Origin: Atrichornis clamosus
Taxonomy: Eukaryota > Chordata > Aves > Passeriformes > Menuridae
DNA: 64,000 nt
Assembly (NCBI GenBank): GCA_013400975.1
Contig: WBMZ01004774.1
Coordinates: forward strand, 502,861-566,860
Direction of reading: 5' to 3'
Below are positions 50,760 to 62,100 of the stretch, piece after piece. The notes beneath the pieces are model-generated. The model saw only the letters and a program-made list of their open reading frames with translations. It was not told the DNA's origin and did no database searches. A program made the translations under genes and the position numbers. Within the stretch, counting starts at the first letter, position 1. Each line of letters begins with the position of its first letter.

Positions 50760-53700
50760 GTAAGCTATTTCTAAAAATGTGTTCATCAAACTAAGACCTT
50801 GCATAAACACAATGTTTCAGAAGTCACGTTTATCCTAAACAGGAATTACATAAGCAGTACTAGAAGTACATGTGTTTATTTCACAACATTTCTTTTTAAT
50901 CTCTCTCTTGTCTATTAGTATGTGAAAAAATTGAAGTTTTTACAGATATTGTTGCAGTCACTTGCTGGCATTTTTTTTTAAGGCTAAAGACACTTTTACA
51001 CAATGAAATGTATCCTAAAGGATGAGGGTAAAACATGGCCGGTGTGAGTTCTGTAGCTGAACTAGTTCCGACAGCACATCTAATTGCCGTCTGGAGTATC
51101 CATGTGCCAGAAGCTGCCCAAGTTGAGTTAATGTAAATCCAGTTTGAAGTAATTCTTACAAAACTTTTCCTCCCTTCTTTTAGAAATGGTTTGTATCAAT
51201 AATGCTAAAATTCCTTGTCAAGACTGTATTAGCTGGGTGACCACAAGGTGTGTGCCGATGGCTGGTGGCTGGTGGGTGCTGGTGGCCGCAGGGCAAGCCA
51301 GCACAAGACCTAATGCTTCAATTGACACAGCCACAGGCAGTTTCTGGGGTTGCACGTGGCCCCAGCCATATCCTCTGCCTGCTGATTCATAGGACCTTCC
51401 TGGCTTTTCAGCCTTTGCATCACTGTCACATTCTGTTGAAATCAGCTACATTAAAAGCCAGCTAAAATTAAAACGGAGTAGTTTGAAAAGTTTTTTAAAA
51501 TGGACAAAGGAGCAGAAATTAAAGCTAAGTAGAGTGACTGCAAAAGCATCTTTTTCTTTATAAATCAGGCTTTTAAGTTGGAGATAGGTGTCAAAAATTA
51601 CACCATTCTGTTGCATTTTCTTAACATTTTTACTTGCTTATTCTTTTGAAAAATTCTCTCAAATGTTGCCTAAACTTGAAAAATAAGTTGTTTGAAGTTT
51701 CAAAAAGAAACATTTCAAGGATTTTGAACAAATAAGTCAATCATAAAGCCTAAACAAGAATGACACCTGTTAGAAATGTAAATTCTAAGAAAAAAAAATT
51801 GGTTAAATCTGTGAAAGAATATAAATTAATTGCACACATACACACAGAATTCACACCAAAGGAGATGGGAAGTTGTTTAGAATAATTCAGATAGAGGAAT
51901 AGCTGGGATAAATTTATCTCTAAACAGGAACACTTAGATTAGGTCAAATGTGGTAAACCTGTTAAGACTGAACTAGAGAGAGAACAGGAAGATGTAACGT
52001 TAAGAAATGTTTCTGCAGTGAGCAGAGAGGGATTAAATCAACTACCAGGTCTTTTTCATCTTTAACTCTACAGGCTCAATGAGAAGTTTAAAATATCTTG
52101 ACAAATCTCTAATACATATTGCTTATTTTGTCACATATGAAACTTTTTAGTTGGTCATATTCATATATTTGTCTCTCATCTTTCATAATGATTACTTACT
52201 GAAAAGAAAAATGCCTTTGAATAAGGCCTGCTTAAAACAAAACATTTCCATCTTAGCAGAAAACTGCAGAGATTGAATCATCTTCCTACTGCTAGTTTAA
52301 AAATACACCATTCACAGTCAAGGTCAATGATGCTTATTGTGATGAAACAAAATTGTTTGCTTCGTAGATGGAATTCACGTCTCCTTGATACTCATATTTT
52401 TAAACTGATGCCTTACTTTTAAATGCATCTGCTCATAACTCTACAACATAATCAATCAGTATTTTTCTTATTATTGTTGTGCATGTCTGGTACATTTAGA
52501 TGGCTAAAATGTAGATTGATCCATGTTTAATGGCTGTAATCATCCTTTACATTAATATATCAGACATTTAAATGAAATAGACACGTTGCCTTATTTTCCT
52601 GAACTTCAGCTCAGTTTTGGTGTAACTCCTTCAGAGATGTAGCACCTCACTATTGTTCATTTTCTGAAGCTGTCATTCAGAGAGATTGCTGCAGATTTTA
52701 CTTCACAATGCATTTATTAAAACCACCTCTTGAAAAGATGTTTAGATAGAATGATTATTTATTTTTCATTAATTTGTATGTGTTCTGAGCTGATCATTAG
52801 CAGTGTCAGTTCATAGCACAGCCAAATCACAGCACAGGTTATTAGGACCTACAATGACTATCCTTTCTAGTTGTCAAGTAATTCTAAAACATTCTTGCAT
52901 GTTACTATTGAAAACTTTTCTAAAAATCATGTTTCAAAAATCAGGGCTTAGAGATTTTTTATATTTATTGTTCCTGTAAAGTGAAATTTCTCAATAAGTC
53001 TCTTTCCAACCATCTGAAAAATGCAAATAAACTAACTTGTCCTGGTGTACATACGTGTCAAAGCAGCAAATCAAACAGTGTAGAAGGAAAACTGCCACTT
53101 TTTATTATGCAAAATATAACTGAAAAAAAAAGAAAAAGAAGCGAGCTGCTGGATACAAACACACAAGCCTCTGTGTTTTGTGTCATGCATCTATGGACCA
53201 TCATGATTCCAATGATGCAGTTAGCTCAGTGTCTGGTGACTTTGTTGCTCAGGTAGCCTGTCAGAGAAAATTATTTACTTTCAGTAAATCAAATTTTTTG
53301 TGCAAAGTCAAGGTATTTTTTTAGTGATTGTCAAGATTCTAGACCTAGAGACGACACAAACCTAGGACAATGTGCAAGCCATTATCTTCCTTCTAAGGTA
53401 ATGATTCAGGTGAGTGAGTGATACATACCACCCCAATCTTGATTTTGGTGATTGGTTTCAGTAGACTAAGGGAAAAAATATGCCAGATATACTGAAGTTG
53501 GATTTTGAATCTCAGCCAAGTTCTTACTGGTATGAGCCCCAAAATCAGCAATGTAATTAGATTTATTGCAACTGTTGATAACTGATTGAGATCCCATGCA
53601 GCTTGATCTCATCTGTTAGCAGGTTCCTATAAAAAGAACAGAGAAAACTCGGCCTGCTTCCGGCCAATTATTAAAAAGAAGAAGCAATCCACTGTGTTGA

Positions 53701-53776
53701 TTCACTTACCCAACTCCTTTTCTTGTCTGGCATAATCCACTAGAGCAGCAATTTCAGTTTGAAATGCTGACACTTA

Positions 53777-53794
53777 TGCTCCTGTGTCTACCAC
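53777..53794 (-). pseudogene. Second retropepsin-like motif
   Basis: Minus-strand codons read VVDTGA, then a stop, then VSAFQTEI. A hydrophobic run directly precedes it. Asp-Thr-Gly-Ala with a Ser three residues later is the active-site pattern of retroviral aspartic proteases. It lies downstream of the RT remnant, where a protease is not expected, and the frame is broken by the stop. It may be a rearranged or nested piece, or a chance match. Confidence 0.3.
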
Positions 53795-53980
53795 AAAAAT
53801 AACCAAAAATGTAAGAGGGCCCAAGGGAAAAGTAATTATCAAATCTCCCTGGGTGTTTTCTGTAAGCCTTCTCATATAAATCCGCTGGCCATCCCCCACT
53901 CAGAACTGGTTACACCAGTAAGTCCAGGTTCCAGAGGGGCTGAGGGCACCAAAGTGTTGGACTCCTAAGCGGGACTGCCC

Positions 53981-54640
53981 TTAGGGTGCTGATTCATGTC
54001 CTTTGGTCTTCAGTGTGGATGTGCTGGCATCATTCCTGGAAAAATAAGGCAATACGAGTCTTGCAGGGGATGGTCTGAACAGGTTGCCCTGTAGTGGCTC
54101 AAGTTGTTTAACAGCTTGGACTTGATATTTCTCAGGTGGAATCTCAACTTCTATTTCATTAAGTGCTTTTTGCACTGCTGTTGTTGCTTCACCCACCTTT
54201 TCAAGGAGGTCTCCCCCAATTAGTTTCATATCCAGAGGGGGTGAGACTATAAAAGTGCAACAAGCACAGCCTGTGCAATCGTGGGTGAATGTTTATAACC
54301 CTGCAGGAGTCTGTTAAAGGTGTGTTGTCCTCCCTTCCAGGTAAGTGCCAACTGAGCAGTGGTTAAAGGTGCAGTATAGGCATTCAATTGCCTGTAATAA
54401 ACTGCAAGCCACAACTCTCTGTTGGCTCTTTCACCAGCCAAACAGGAGAATTAGACGGGGACTTTGAAACCAACCCATTAATGCTCAAGCATGTAGGTGC
54501 TTGGATTGAGGCTGTTACATTTGTGATGGTGGGTGCTGCAGCTGTTAGAGGAACCAAATCAACTATAACTGCAGAAATTCCATTTTGTGCTGCAGCAGAA
54601 ATCCAGCACAGTGATACACCAGCAATCCTTGAATCGGTGA
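53981..54640 (-). pseudogene. ERV reverse transcriptase remnant
   Basis: Read on the minus strand, two or more frames carry RT pieces in family order: an SPSNSPVWLVK-type N-terminal motif (about 54495-54465), an RQLN...PL stretch (about 54395), then TWKG and FNRLLQGYKHSPTI (about 54340-54285), then LIGGD (about 54220), which follows the degraded active-site position. One Asp precedes it where the family has Tyr-X-Asp-Asp. The segment between the PL stretch and TWKG, which should hold motif A with the first catalytic Asp, is missing. Frame changes and these losses show that it is inactive. KHSPTI favours an ERVL-like assignment. Confidence 0.8.
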
Positions 54641-55460
54641 GTGCAGGCACCACGTGGAGTGAGCGCACTGCAGTCTCTGGATTTCTTTGGGGTCAGGGTT
54701 AGCAGACTTCTGCTTCTCACCCAGCAGCCATGAATTAACCTCAGCAGTTTGGCAGATAGCACGGGCTCCTTTTACTCCAGTGATGTTAACTCTTTGCCAT
54801 TTGAGTTGTACACCCAGCTTTTCATCATCCAACTGCATTAATATTGAATGTTGTGCTCCCATATATATGAGAAATTTCATTAATTGTTGTTGAGAACCAA
54901 CTGGGATCCGAATGTATGGGATGCAATGACAGGATTCTACCGGCTGGATTTCAATCTCGCCTGACTTATGGCCAAACTTTGATATCTCAGTAGCCATATA
55001 CAGCACTGTTTTAGTTGCAGTTTGCTGACCCCAACCACAGCAATTGCTAGACCGTGTTTCTGAAAATGGTTTGGATTCTGCACTCTGCAGTTCTTCCTGT
55101 AATATTCTCACTCTCTCATACGAATCCCAAAGCTCCGCCTGAAGCCTTCGAACTCGATTGTGTTTGGCAACAAGCAGTGCCTGTGCCTGAAGCCTCTTTT
55201 TAATATCTTCATTTAACTGACAGTTCAATTCTTTTACCAAATCTTGTAAAGATAGTATTATTTCATCTTCAGATTTCTGAGTAACCAATCACTCCTTTTT
55301 TGCTGCTTTAAGGGCAGCAACCAAAACAGCACATACAACTGCCTTTCCTTTGCCAGGTTTTACTTTACAGTTCTTTTGCAAGGATTGTCATTTGATTCAC
55401 TACTGCTTGTGGGTCATACCAGTTGTTACGAGCCCAAGTTATGCCAGGAGGAGAAGGGTC
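54563..55460 (-). pseudogene. ERV gag C-terminal/protease remnant
   Basis: On the minus strand an open stretch of 241 codons (55288-54563) is rich in Glu, Gln, Leu and Arg over its first 70 residues, a likely coiled coil of the gag region. A retropepsin-like segment follows: hydrophobic FLI, then YMGAQHSIL at about 54865-54840, then a GV-G motif. The catalytic Asp-Thr is replaced by Tyr-Met, so the protease is dead. Upstream, about 55460-55290, another frame continues gag-like sequence (WYDPQAVV and a Lys/Ala-rich stretch) but is broken by stops. The gag start is not identifiable. Confidence 0.65.
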
Positions 55461-55572
55461 AACAATATTGCTCTTAAATTTTACCAGGAGGAGACAGTCA
55501 TCTGACTGATCCCAGATGAGTCATTTGACTCATCCCAGGCCATATTCCCTTTGAATCAGTCTTTAACCCACA

Positions 55573-55950
55573 GAGGGTTAATGTCTTTCTTCTCCATTAA
55601 CCATCTCTGAGGGTTGGCTTGACTTTCTCCTGGAGAAAACCTTCCACCAGGTCTGGATCATACCAGAAAACCCTACAGAAGCTATTGACCACACCAATCA
55701 CTCCACCACATCCAAGGGATCCATTGCGATGTTACAATTATGTAGTGCCCTGGGACACTGGCAGGTTTTGGAGAAGGTATTTGATTTACACTGGGCAGTG
55801 CATGGGAGAAACAACAAAAATTGTCAGGAGGTTCAGTAACAAACCTGTCATTAGTCCAATGAGGGTTAATCTCTTTCTACCCCTTAACCCTCCTTGAGGG
55901 TTGGCTTGACTTTCCCCCGGAAAAGACCTTTCAACAGGTCTAGGTTACAC
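55573..55950 (-). repeat. Duplicated leader module with hairpins
   Basis: Two direct copies of about 90 bp lie at 55573-55663 and 55861-55950, offset by 288 bases, inside the ERV leader between PBS and gag. Each has an inverted repeat: 55576-55583 with 55595-55602 in the first copy, and 55861-55869 with 55884-55892 (GAGGGTTAA/TTAACCCTC) in the second. A third, partial similarity continues at about 55955-55985. Confidence 0.6.
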
Positions 55951-56160
55951 TAAATTACCTTTTAACAGGTCAGATTGTACTCAGGTCATACTGAGGGGAT
56001 AAAAATTACAGCAGTGGGGAGCAGTCGAGATCAGGCATAACCTGGGCTGCTGTGATGGCCTGCCAGAGATTTTGCCTTTGACTGAAAATCAGTACTCCTT
56101 TGTCCAGCACTCTGGCTGTTATGCCTGTAGAAAAACATCCTCACTGTTTCTCACAGAGTG

Positions 56161-56178
56161 ATCCTGTCTGTGACACCA
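56161..56178 (-). other. Candidate retroviral primer binding site
   Basis: The minus strand reads TGGTGTCACAGACAGGAT, starting six bases inside the LTR end. The first eight bases (TGGTGTCA) agree with what I recall of a tRNA-Leu-type site used by ERVL elements, but the middle six positions differ. It may be a decayed Leu site or a site for another tRNA. Confidence 0.45.
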
Positions 56179-56184
56179 ATTTAA

Positions 56185-57241
56185 TGTTACAACCCACCCC
56201 TGAAGACAGGATAACCAAGGTTCTTGTTAATAGATCCCTTGAGATGGATTAGAGTGAAATGATGCTGAATGACCGCTGTTTATATATTTGTGTGTGTGTG
56301 TGTGTGTGTGAGGTTTATTTTAGGAAAATTTGGTTGCATTGGAAAGGAGGTATGTAGTAGTTTTGGTTATTCTCTATAAAAATGAAACAATATAAAAGTA
56401 TAAAAATACTGCTTAAGAAAACCTATAAAGAAAAGAAAGGAGAAGAAATAAAGGATAAGAGCAGATAGCCGAAGGAAAGCGATCACCACCCATGGATCCA
56501 GTGACAAGACTTGATTGTTGCAATTCTGATGTGCCTTGGTCCAGGTGATGATCACAGTCTTGATCCATCAGGGTGGGGAAGCCCACCAAAAACAGAGTTC
56601 AATGGATTAAGATACCTTCAGGTTCAAATTCAGGTGGGAACACCCAGGTACCTCCCCTGAGGAGAGTTTTACACTGTCTGTTCCAACACTGTGATTTATG
56701 TGCAGTGGTCTGGTGGGAGGCCCCAGAAATGAGTCTGGGGGACACTTCAGGAGTCTTTGATGGTTTGTGACACCTTCTAAGACAGCTTCCTTTCATGCCA
56801 GTGTAGTTGAGCCAGTTATGCCCCACAAGAAGGGATGAACACCTTCAGGCCTGCGTGTGAATGTGAGTGTCCTGATACCTTCCCCAGGTGGGGAGTTCTA
56901 CACCTAAGCTAGTTGTGTAAGGGAGAACATTGGAATGACAAAAGGCGTTATCCTACCTCAGCAGGGCCTGCTTCTTATCCACCTTTTCCCATATCTGGCT
57001 CAAACCCAGCTTGTTGCTAAGCGAAGATTGGTTTGTCATGATCCTCCTCTGGTGGTGGGTGCTCACTCCCTCTGCACCTGGGCTGTTCTTACACAGATCA
57101 GAGATTTTCCACCAAACGTCCAAAACCGCTCCTTCTCCACTTCACTTGGGGGGTACAAACCCGGACTCAGCAAAGCACCTGCTGCTTTTGCACATCTGTG
57201 ATTGTTTGAGTCATTAACCATTAACATTTCAATCTCTCACA
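56185..57241 (-). repeat. ERV LTR (5' LTR of the second element)
   Basis: On the minus strand it starts TGTGAGAGATTG and ends GGTTGTAACA. A minus-strand AATAAA lies at 56314-56319. A (TG)11 run occupies 56289-56310 between that signal and the LTR end. It is homologous over its full length to 18808-19843. The bases flanking the two LTRs (actat after 57241, ccacg before 18808) do not match, so they do not look like the two ends of one insertion. Confidence 0.85.
56289..56310. repeat. (TG)11 microsatellite in LTR
   Basis: Eleven TG units lie within the LTR, at the position that holds a gatatata tandem repeat in the other LTR. Confidence 0.95.
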
Positions 57242-58888
57242 ACTATTCAGTTTGCTTTTGAAAGGACTTAGGCCTCCTGCAAGAGTATATTACAGTTCTG
57301 CAGATGTACTGACTTCGTCAGTCGTTCTCAGGTGACTACAGAAGGACTTTTGTCATACTGGCAGCAATCAATACATTGGGGAAACATAGAAACATCCTGT
57401 AATTATTATTTAGCAGTCATTTCTTCACAGCTTCCATAAATTGGGAAGCAACACCTTGTCTCAGTGTCTGCACTGCTGTTCCTCCTAAAAAATGCTACAT
57501 GCCATCTTTTTTCATCACCAGTATATGGCAGAAGTGCCTCTACAGCTTGAGGCTGTATCTTGTGAGTGTGCAGGCTCACACACTTCCTTTTGATAGCTCT
57601 CCTATTCTGTCTATTCTCAGTATCTATTCTGAGTCTAAACAACTCAGCTGTTGTTATTTTCTGGATGTGCTCTATATGTGTATGCATGTTTGTATTGTGT
57701 ATTCTAAAAAAAAAAAAACACCTCTGAAGACAAACAGAGAAATTATAGGAAAAGCAAAATGAAAATTACTCTTCCAGGTGTCTGCACAAGGTACAAGTTA
57801 CCCATGTTAATTCATTTACAGTTTATTTTTGGTTAAACTCCTCCAGAACATTGTAAAGCTATTTTTCCCCGCTACAATGATTGTATTAATTACATTTTTT
57901 CACGTTTTTTGAAAGACAGCTATTTATATCATGGAAGTACAGATCAATAAAATAAAACCTCAGGAGTGAAAAGGTCTTTGGGATTGTGATATATTTCTGT
58001 GAAGGGAATTTCAAGCATTAATTATATAAAACAGGAAATTAATGCATGAACAAATAGGAATGGTGTTGCTGATCTGTGGGTTAAGCAAACACTTCTACTG
58101 GGAATTAGAAGATTCTTTGCCTCTTTATTTTAGACAGATTAAATGGTTCAACAATTTCCTCATTCTTAATGTTGCATATAACTGAAGTGAATTAAATAGC
58201 CACCGTAGTTAGACATAAAAAGTAACAATGATAAGGATTGTGATTCAGTATATGTGTTATATCCTGAAGCAGTTCTTCAGCAAAATCACTTAAGAAATCA
58301 GGATTGCTGTTAAAAAGTACATGGCTTGAAATGATTGGGCTGGGCAGAATGTGAACTAAGCAAGAGACATCTAGCTCTGCCAACCTGAAAGTACAGTCCA
58401 GTGTTAGTTTTGCTGGCTGAAAGAAATGTTGTGGATTGAGTCATTTTAAGCATTTGAAAGAATTTAATCTAACAGAAGTAAATATTAAAGCAGTCTTCAA
58501 ATAATCATTTGTATAAAGTGAAGTGCAAAATATCATTTCTATAAAGTTTTTGATTCCGTAGAGCCTGGATTACTTTTTGCCACTCTTTTTTTTAAAATTA
58601 AATTTAGAAAGGCGAATTAAGAAAATCGGTGCAAACTCACTTTGTTTGTGGTTGGTCTGCATTTTTCAGGGAGACAGGCCAAAAAAATGTGTTAGTTGGG
58701 AAAAATTCACACCACACCAAATCCCTGTGGTCTCTGTGTGTATTCCAGGGCAACTGTAGTAAAACTCCCTCTTTGTAACGTTCAGATCTTGGATTTTTTC
58801 TTCCTGGTTTTGAAGAATGATGCATGTATGGCTGTGCCTGTCCAAACCATTGGCAATGATGTGATGGTTTCTCCTCTTCTTTTCTCAG

Positions 58889-59063
58889 TGCCAGTGCTAA
58901 GGCTGCCCCTCTGAATATTAACAAAGTCTCCAACAGCTTACTGAATTTTGGCCGAAAGCTCATTGCTCCAGCCATGGCTTCAGGTGGGGCAGTGGGCACT
59001 CCTGCCGGCGGGAGCAGCTTTCCTCCCTCTTCAATGCCAACCAGGAGCACAGTGGAAGGTCCC

Positions 59064-59095
<32 letters not shown>

Positions 59096-59160
59096 CCACC
59101 CCCAGTCACAGCAGCAGAGGATGATGAAGTCTGAAAGCATGCCAGTCCAGCTGGGCAAAG
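58889..59160 (+). CDS. TBC1D5: TBC1D5 linker exon with poly-Gln tract
   Basis: This 272-nt exon lies between ttttctcag and gtaaag. T completes the Arg codon from 50759; 90 codons follow and G starts the next codon. The peptide begins ASAKAAPLNINKVSNSLLNF and GRKLIAPAMA, continues through a Gly/Ser/Pro-rich linker, has eight consecutive Gln from pure CAG codons (59070-59093) flanked by His, and ends KSESMPVQLGKG. The start and end blocks match mammalian TBC1D5; the middle is low-complexity and divergent, as expected for a disordered linker between the TBC domain and the C-terminal coiled-coil and LC3-binding part. Antisense frames here are shadows. Confidence 0.96.
59070..59093 (+). repeat. 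TBC1D5: Coding (CAG)8 repeat
   Basis: Eight uninterrupted CAG codons encode poly-Gln within the TBC1D5 linker, followed by two His codons and more Gln. Pure repeats of this sort are often length-polymorphic. Confidence 0.95.
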
Positions 59161-62100
59161 GTAAAGGTGGAACATGTTGGCAGTGCCATGACTGCAGGAA
59201 ACTTTGTTGTACATTTTACGGGCCAAAGAAAGTTCTATTGATTTTTATATCAGCACGTACATATTTGGAGGAAACAGCAAAAAAAGTATTTTGTTAGGCA
59301 GGATGCCTATGCCAAGTACAACAGCACATTTGCAGCACAATACAGAATTAGATGTTATCTCAAGAATGTACAAATACTGTAAGAAGTTTTAAACCTTTAA
59401 AAATACATTAACCAGAAACTACATCAGACATACCAACAAACTACATCATTACCATAAACATGAGCCAATTAATTTTTCGGGTTTTTAAATGCAACCTATA
59501 TTTAATTGTAAGACTAATCTCATACATGTTTTTTCAGGTTATTGGCAAAAAATCCCATGCATAACAATATCGGCTAAATACAAGTGAAGGAAGTTAGAGA
59601 GTAATTCTTAAAAAACAAATTCTTTTTCCCTTTAGAATGTGTGGAGCTTATTGAGAAGTTATTTGAACCATAACATGAATTTGTATTTTAATAATTTGTG
59701 ATGGCTCTCTGGATTTCTTTTTCTTAAGCCCTTCTTTTTATATTTCTTGAGGACAGCTTATTCAAACAACAAACTCACAGGCTGAGCTTTGGTAGTTGTT
59801 TCCAATACTCTGCCTTACTCAAGGTATGTTACTGCATTTCATCTTCAGCTGACCCATGTCAGAATGTGCTTTGCAAGGGGTATGTAGAGCAATAAATCTG
59901 CTGCTTTTAGCAACTCATCCTAAGACATGTTATGAGTTTGAGGGCTGGTGTTGATTGCCCTGAACCACTGCATAGGAGTGCATCATTTTTTTTCAGCAGA
60001 TTTGAAAGTGTCAGAGAAGGGAAATAACACTTCATAGCTGAAGTTGGTGTTTTTTCTCTTTCCCGTGGCACCCATATGGTCCAGAGGTCCTTTCATGGTG
60101 CATTGCATCTCCAGCAGACACTGAGGGAGCAGAACTAAAGGTGCAGCTGTTCTTTTGAAGTGGACAGATACAGACATTTCTGTAAGGGCCACTGCAGCTG
60201 CCTGGCAAAATCCAGATACACAGCTTTTCTCAGAATCATCAGAATTTGAATCCAGAAATTGCTCCAACAAGGGTTTTACAGTGCTGATGTGAAACTGAAG
60301 TGTAGTGAATCTTGATGCAAATCCTGTTCACAGCAGTGGAAATAAAATTGGGTGTAGAACAAAATTATTTGCACTGTTTTGGAGAGGCTTTTTCTTTGCT
60401 TTTTTTGAAAGTTTTCCATAGTTTTCTTATCACATTATTCTTTTTTTCCCTTTTGAGTTGAAAAGGTCCTCAGGTGGTTATTTTCTTTCCCTGCTTAGTA
60501 TAATAAAAGCATACAATTTGAAGCAACCTCTATAGATGGAATTGATTGTAGCTTAATCTTGATCTGGCTGCTCAAGGATGGCCCTGTTTACACTTGTATG
60601 TGCCAATTAACAAGTTGCATCATCAGGAAATTCACAGGACACTTTCCATATAAGAATCAGGATTTTAAAATAGTAGTGATGTTTGATCATTGTCATGTAC
60701 AAGCTGTGCACATATTTCTCTATCAACACAAATACATAAATTTGGTAGAGTTATGAAGAATTTATGATGTAGGTCACAAACCATTTTCATGGTAAGCAGA
60801 AAAATCATACTTGAGCTTCCTCTTTCTGTTCTGTCTATCCATATTTGGTGCAACCCTTGCAGAGTAATTTAAGGGCAACAAAATGTAAATATACTTTTTT
60901 TCTAATAGGTTGAGGTGACAGCGAGCTTTTTTTTTACTTATTAGTGCCTTGCTTGTTGTTCCAGACCTGTACAGTTATCAGTATTTTGCCTATACCTGGA
61001 TAGATATTTTAAATTATGGCAGCTAGCTATGCTTGCAAGTGCCATAATTCGTATTTTAAAAGAGTTGCACAAAATGGCTAAAGGAAATACAAAGTGTTTT
61101 AGAGGCTGCCCAATGAATTCACTCTGAAGTAAGTTTAAATGTTTAACAAAAAGAGGAATCCCTATTTGCAATGACATTGTGGTGGAGACAGGCTAAAAAG
61201 CCTTTTGAAATATGATGCAGATATCTTTGTAAACAACTCAGCACAATCTCTGTCACACCTTAAAAGCAAGAGTAAGTCTTCCCAGTTCTGTGGAGAAGGA
61301 CGGTAACACCACCTCAAGAAAGAGCTGTGCAGCATCTCCAGTGAACGAGGACACTCCCCAAAGCTACGAGGAGCTGCTGGTACTTCCGTCCCAGGCACTG
61401 AGATTTGGGATTTTGAATACATCCACACTCAGAAGCTATCATTCTAGTCATGTTTGTGCTGAATGTTTTAGCTTCTGCACTTGATTTTTCCTAGATCTGG
61501 ATTCTGCTGTCGGTTTTCAGTATCTAAAACTATTTGGCATGGTTTGGAAATACAAGGCTTCCAAGTTACTAATGAGCTGTCACTAATTGTCTCTTGTTCT
61601 TCACTGTGTTTTCAGCTCTCCTCAATCCCCTGGAGCTGAGTTATTTAGCTGAGGTAGACAAAAGCATGGATTTAGGGTTTAAATTGATAGACATTTGCAC
61701 TTCCAGTTGATTGGATACTCACACATGCTAAGGTGGACAGTATAACAGACCAAAGTGCTGTAAGTCTAACAAGCATCAAACCATAAAATGTCATCCATTT
61801 TTCTCATATTTTCTTGGCCCTTTTGGGTTTTGAATGCTCAAGTAGTACTGATAATTTAAATTAATATGTAGAGATTTATAAGTTTGAAGAGATTTAATTA
61901 ATTGCCTGATCTACTTTTTTATTAAGTGTGAAGAAGACCTTGGTAACAAAATATCTTGCAGGACTGGCAAAATAATCCTATCCCATCTTTTAACAGCTCT
62001 GTTTTGGCAGTTACCACTCACAAACCAACAGCAGTCACAGGTGTCAGTCGTGCTGCTGTACATCATCAGTTGTAATTATTTCTCACTCCAAAGTTTTGCT

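Larger units (their letters stand above)
53598..57241 (-). mobile_element. ERVL-like provirus, 5' half with 5' LTR
   Basis: On the minus strand the order is 5' LTR (57241-56185), primer-binding-site-like sequence (56178-56161), leader with duplicated hairpin modules, gag-like coiled-coil region, retropepsin-like domain and a damaged reverse transcriptase, ending near 53598. The RT motifs (an NSPVW-type start, QGYKHSPTI) point to an ERVL/class III-like avian ERV. No integrase and no 3' LTR follow, so the 3' half is missing. All frames carry stops or shifts. The orientation is antisense to TBC1D5. The 3' limit is set by a 41-nt block shared with the first element and could lie lower. Confidence 0.82.
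50760..58888 (+). other. TBC1D5: TBC1D5 intron, 8.1 kb
   Basis: Bounded by gtaagc and a tttctcag acceptor. Its middle third is an antisense ERVL-like provirus fragment (about 53598-57241). Outside that, 50760-53590 and 57250-58880 show no gene, CR1 copy or RNA that I can support. A GC-richer patch at 51230-51400 has no recognised identity. Confidence 0.88.

Noticed and set aside
18808..57241. Idea that both ERV pieces are one provirus split by a later insertion
   Set aside because: TBC1D5 exons at 29706, 35767 and 50674 lie between them, and the flanking bases of the two LTRs do not match as target-site duplications.
58637..59158. 173-codon antisense open frame
   Set aside because: It is the reverse-strand shadow of the TBC1D5 exon, with Cys runs arising from the CAG repeat.
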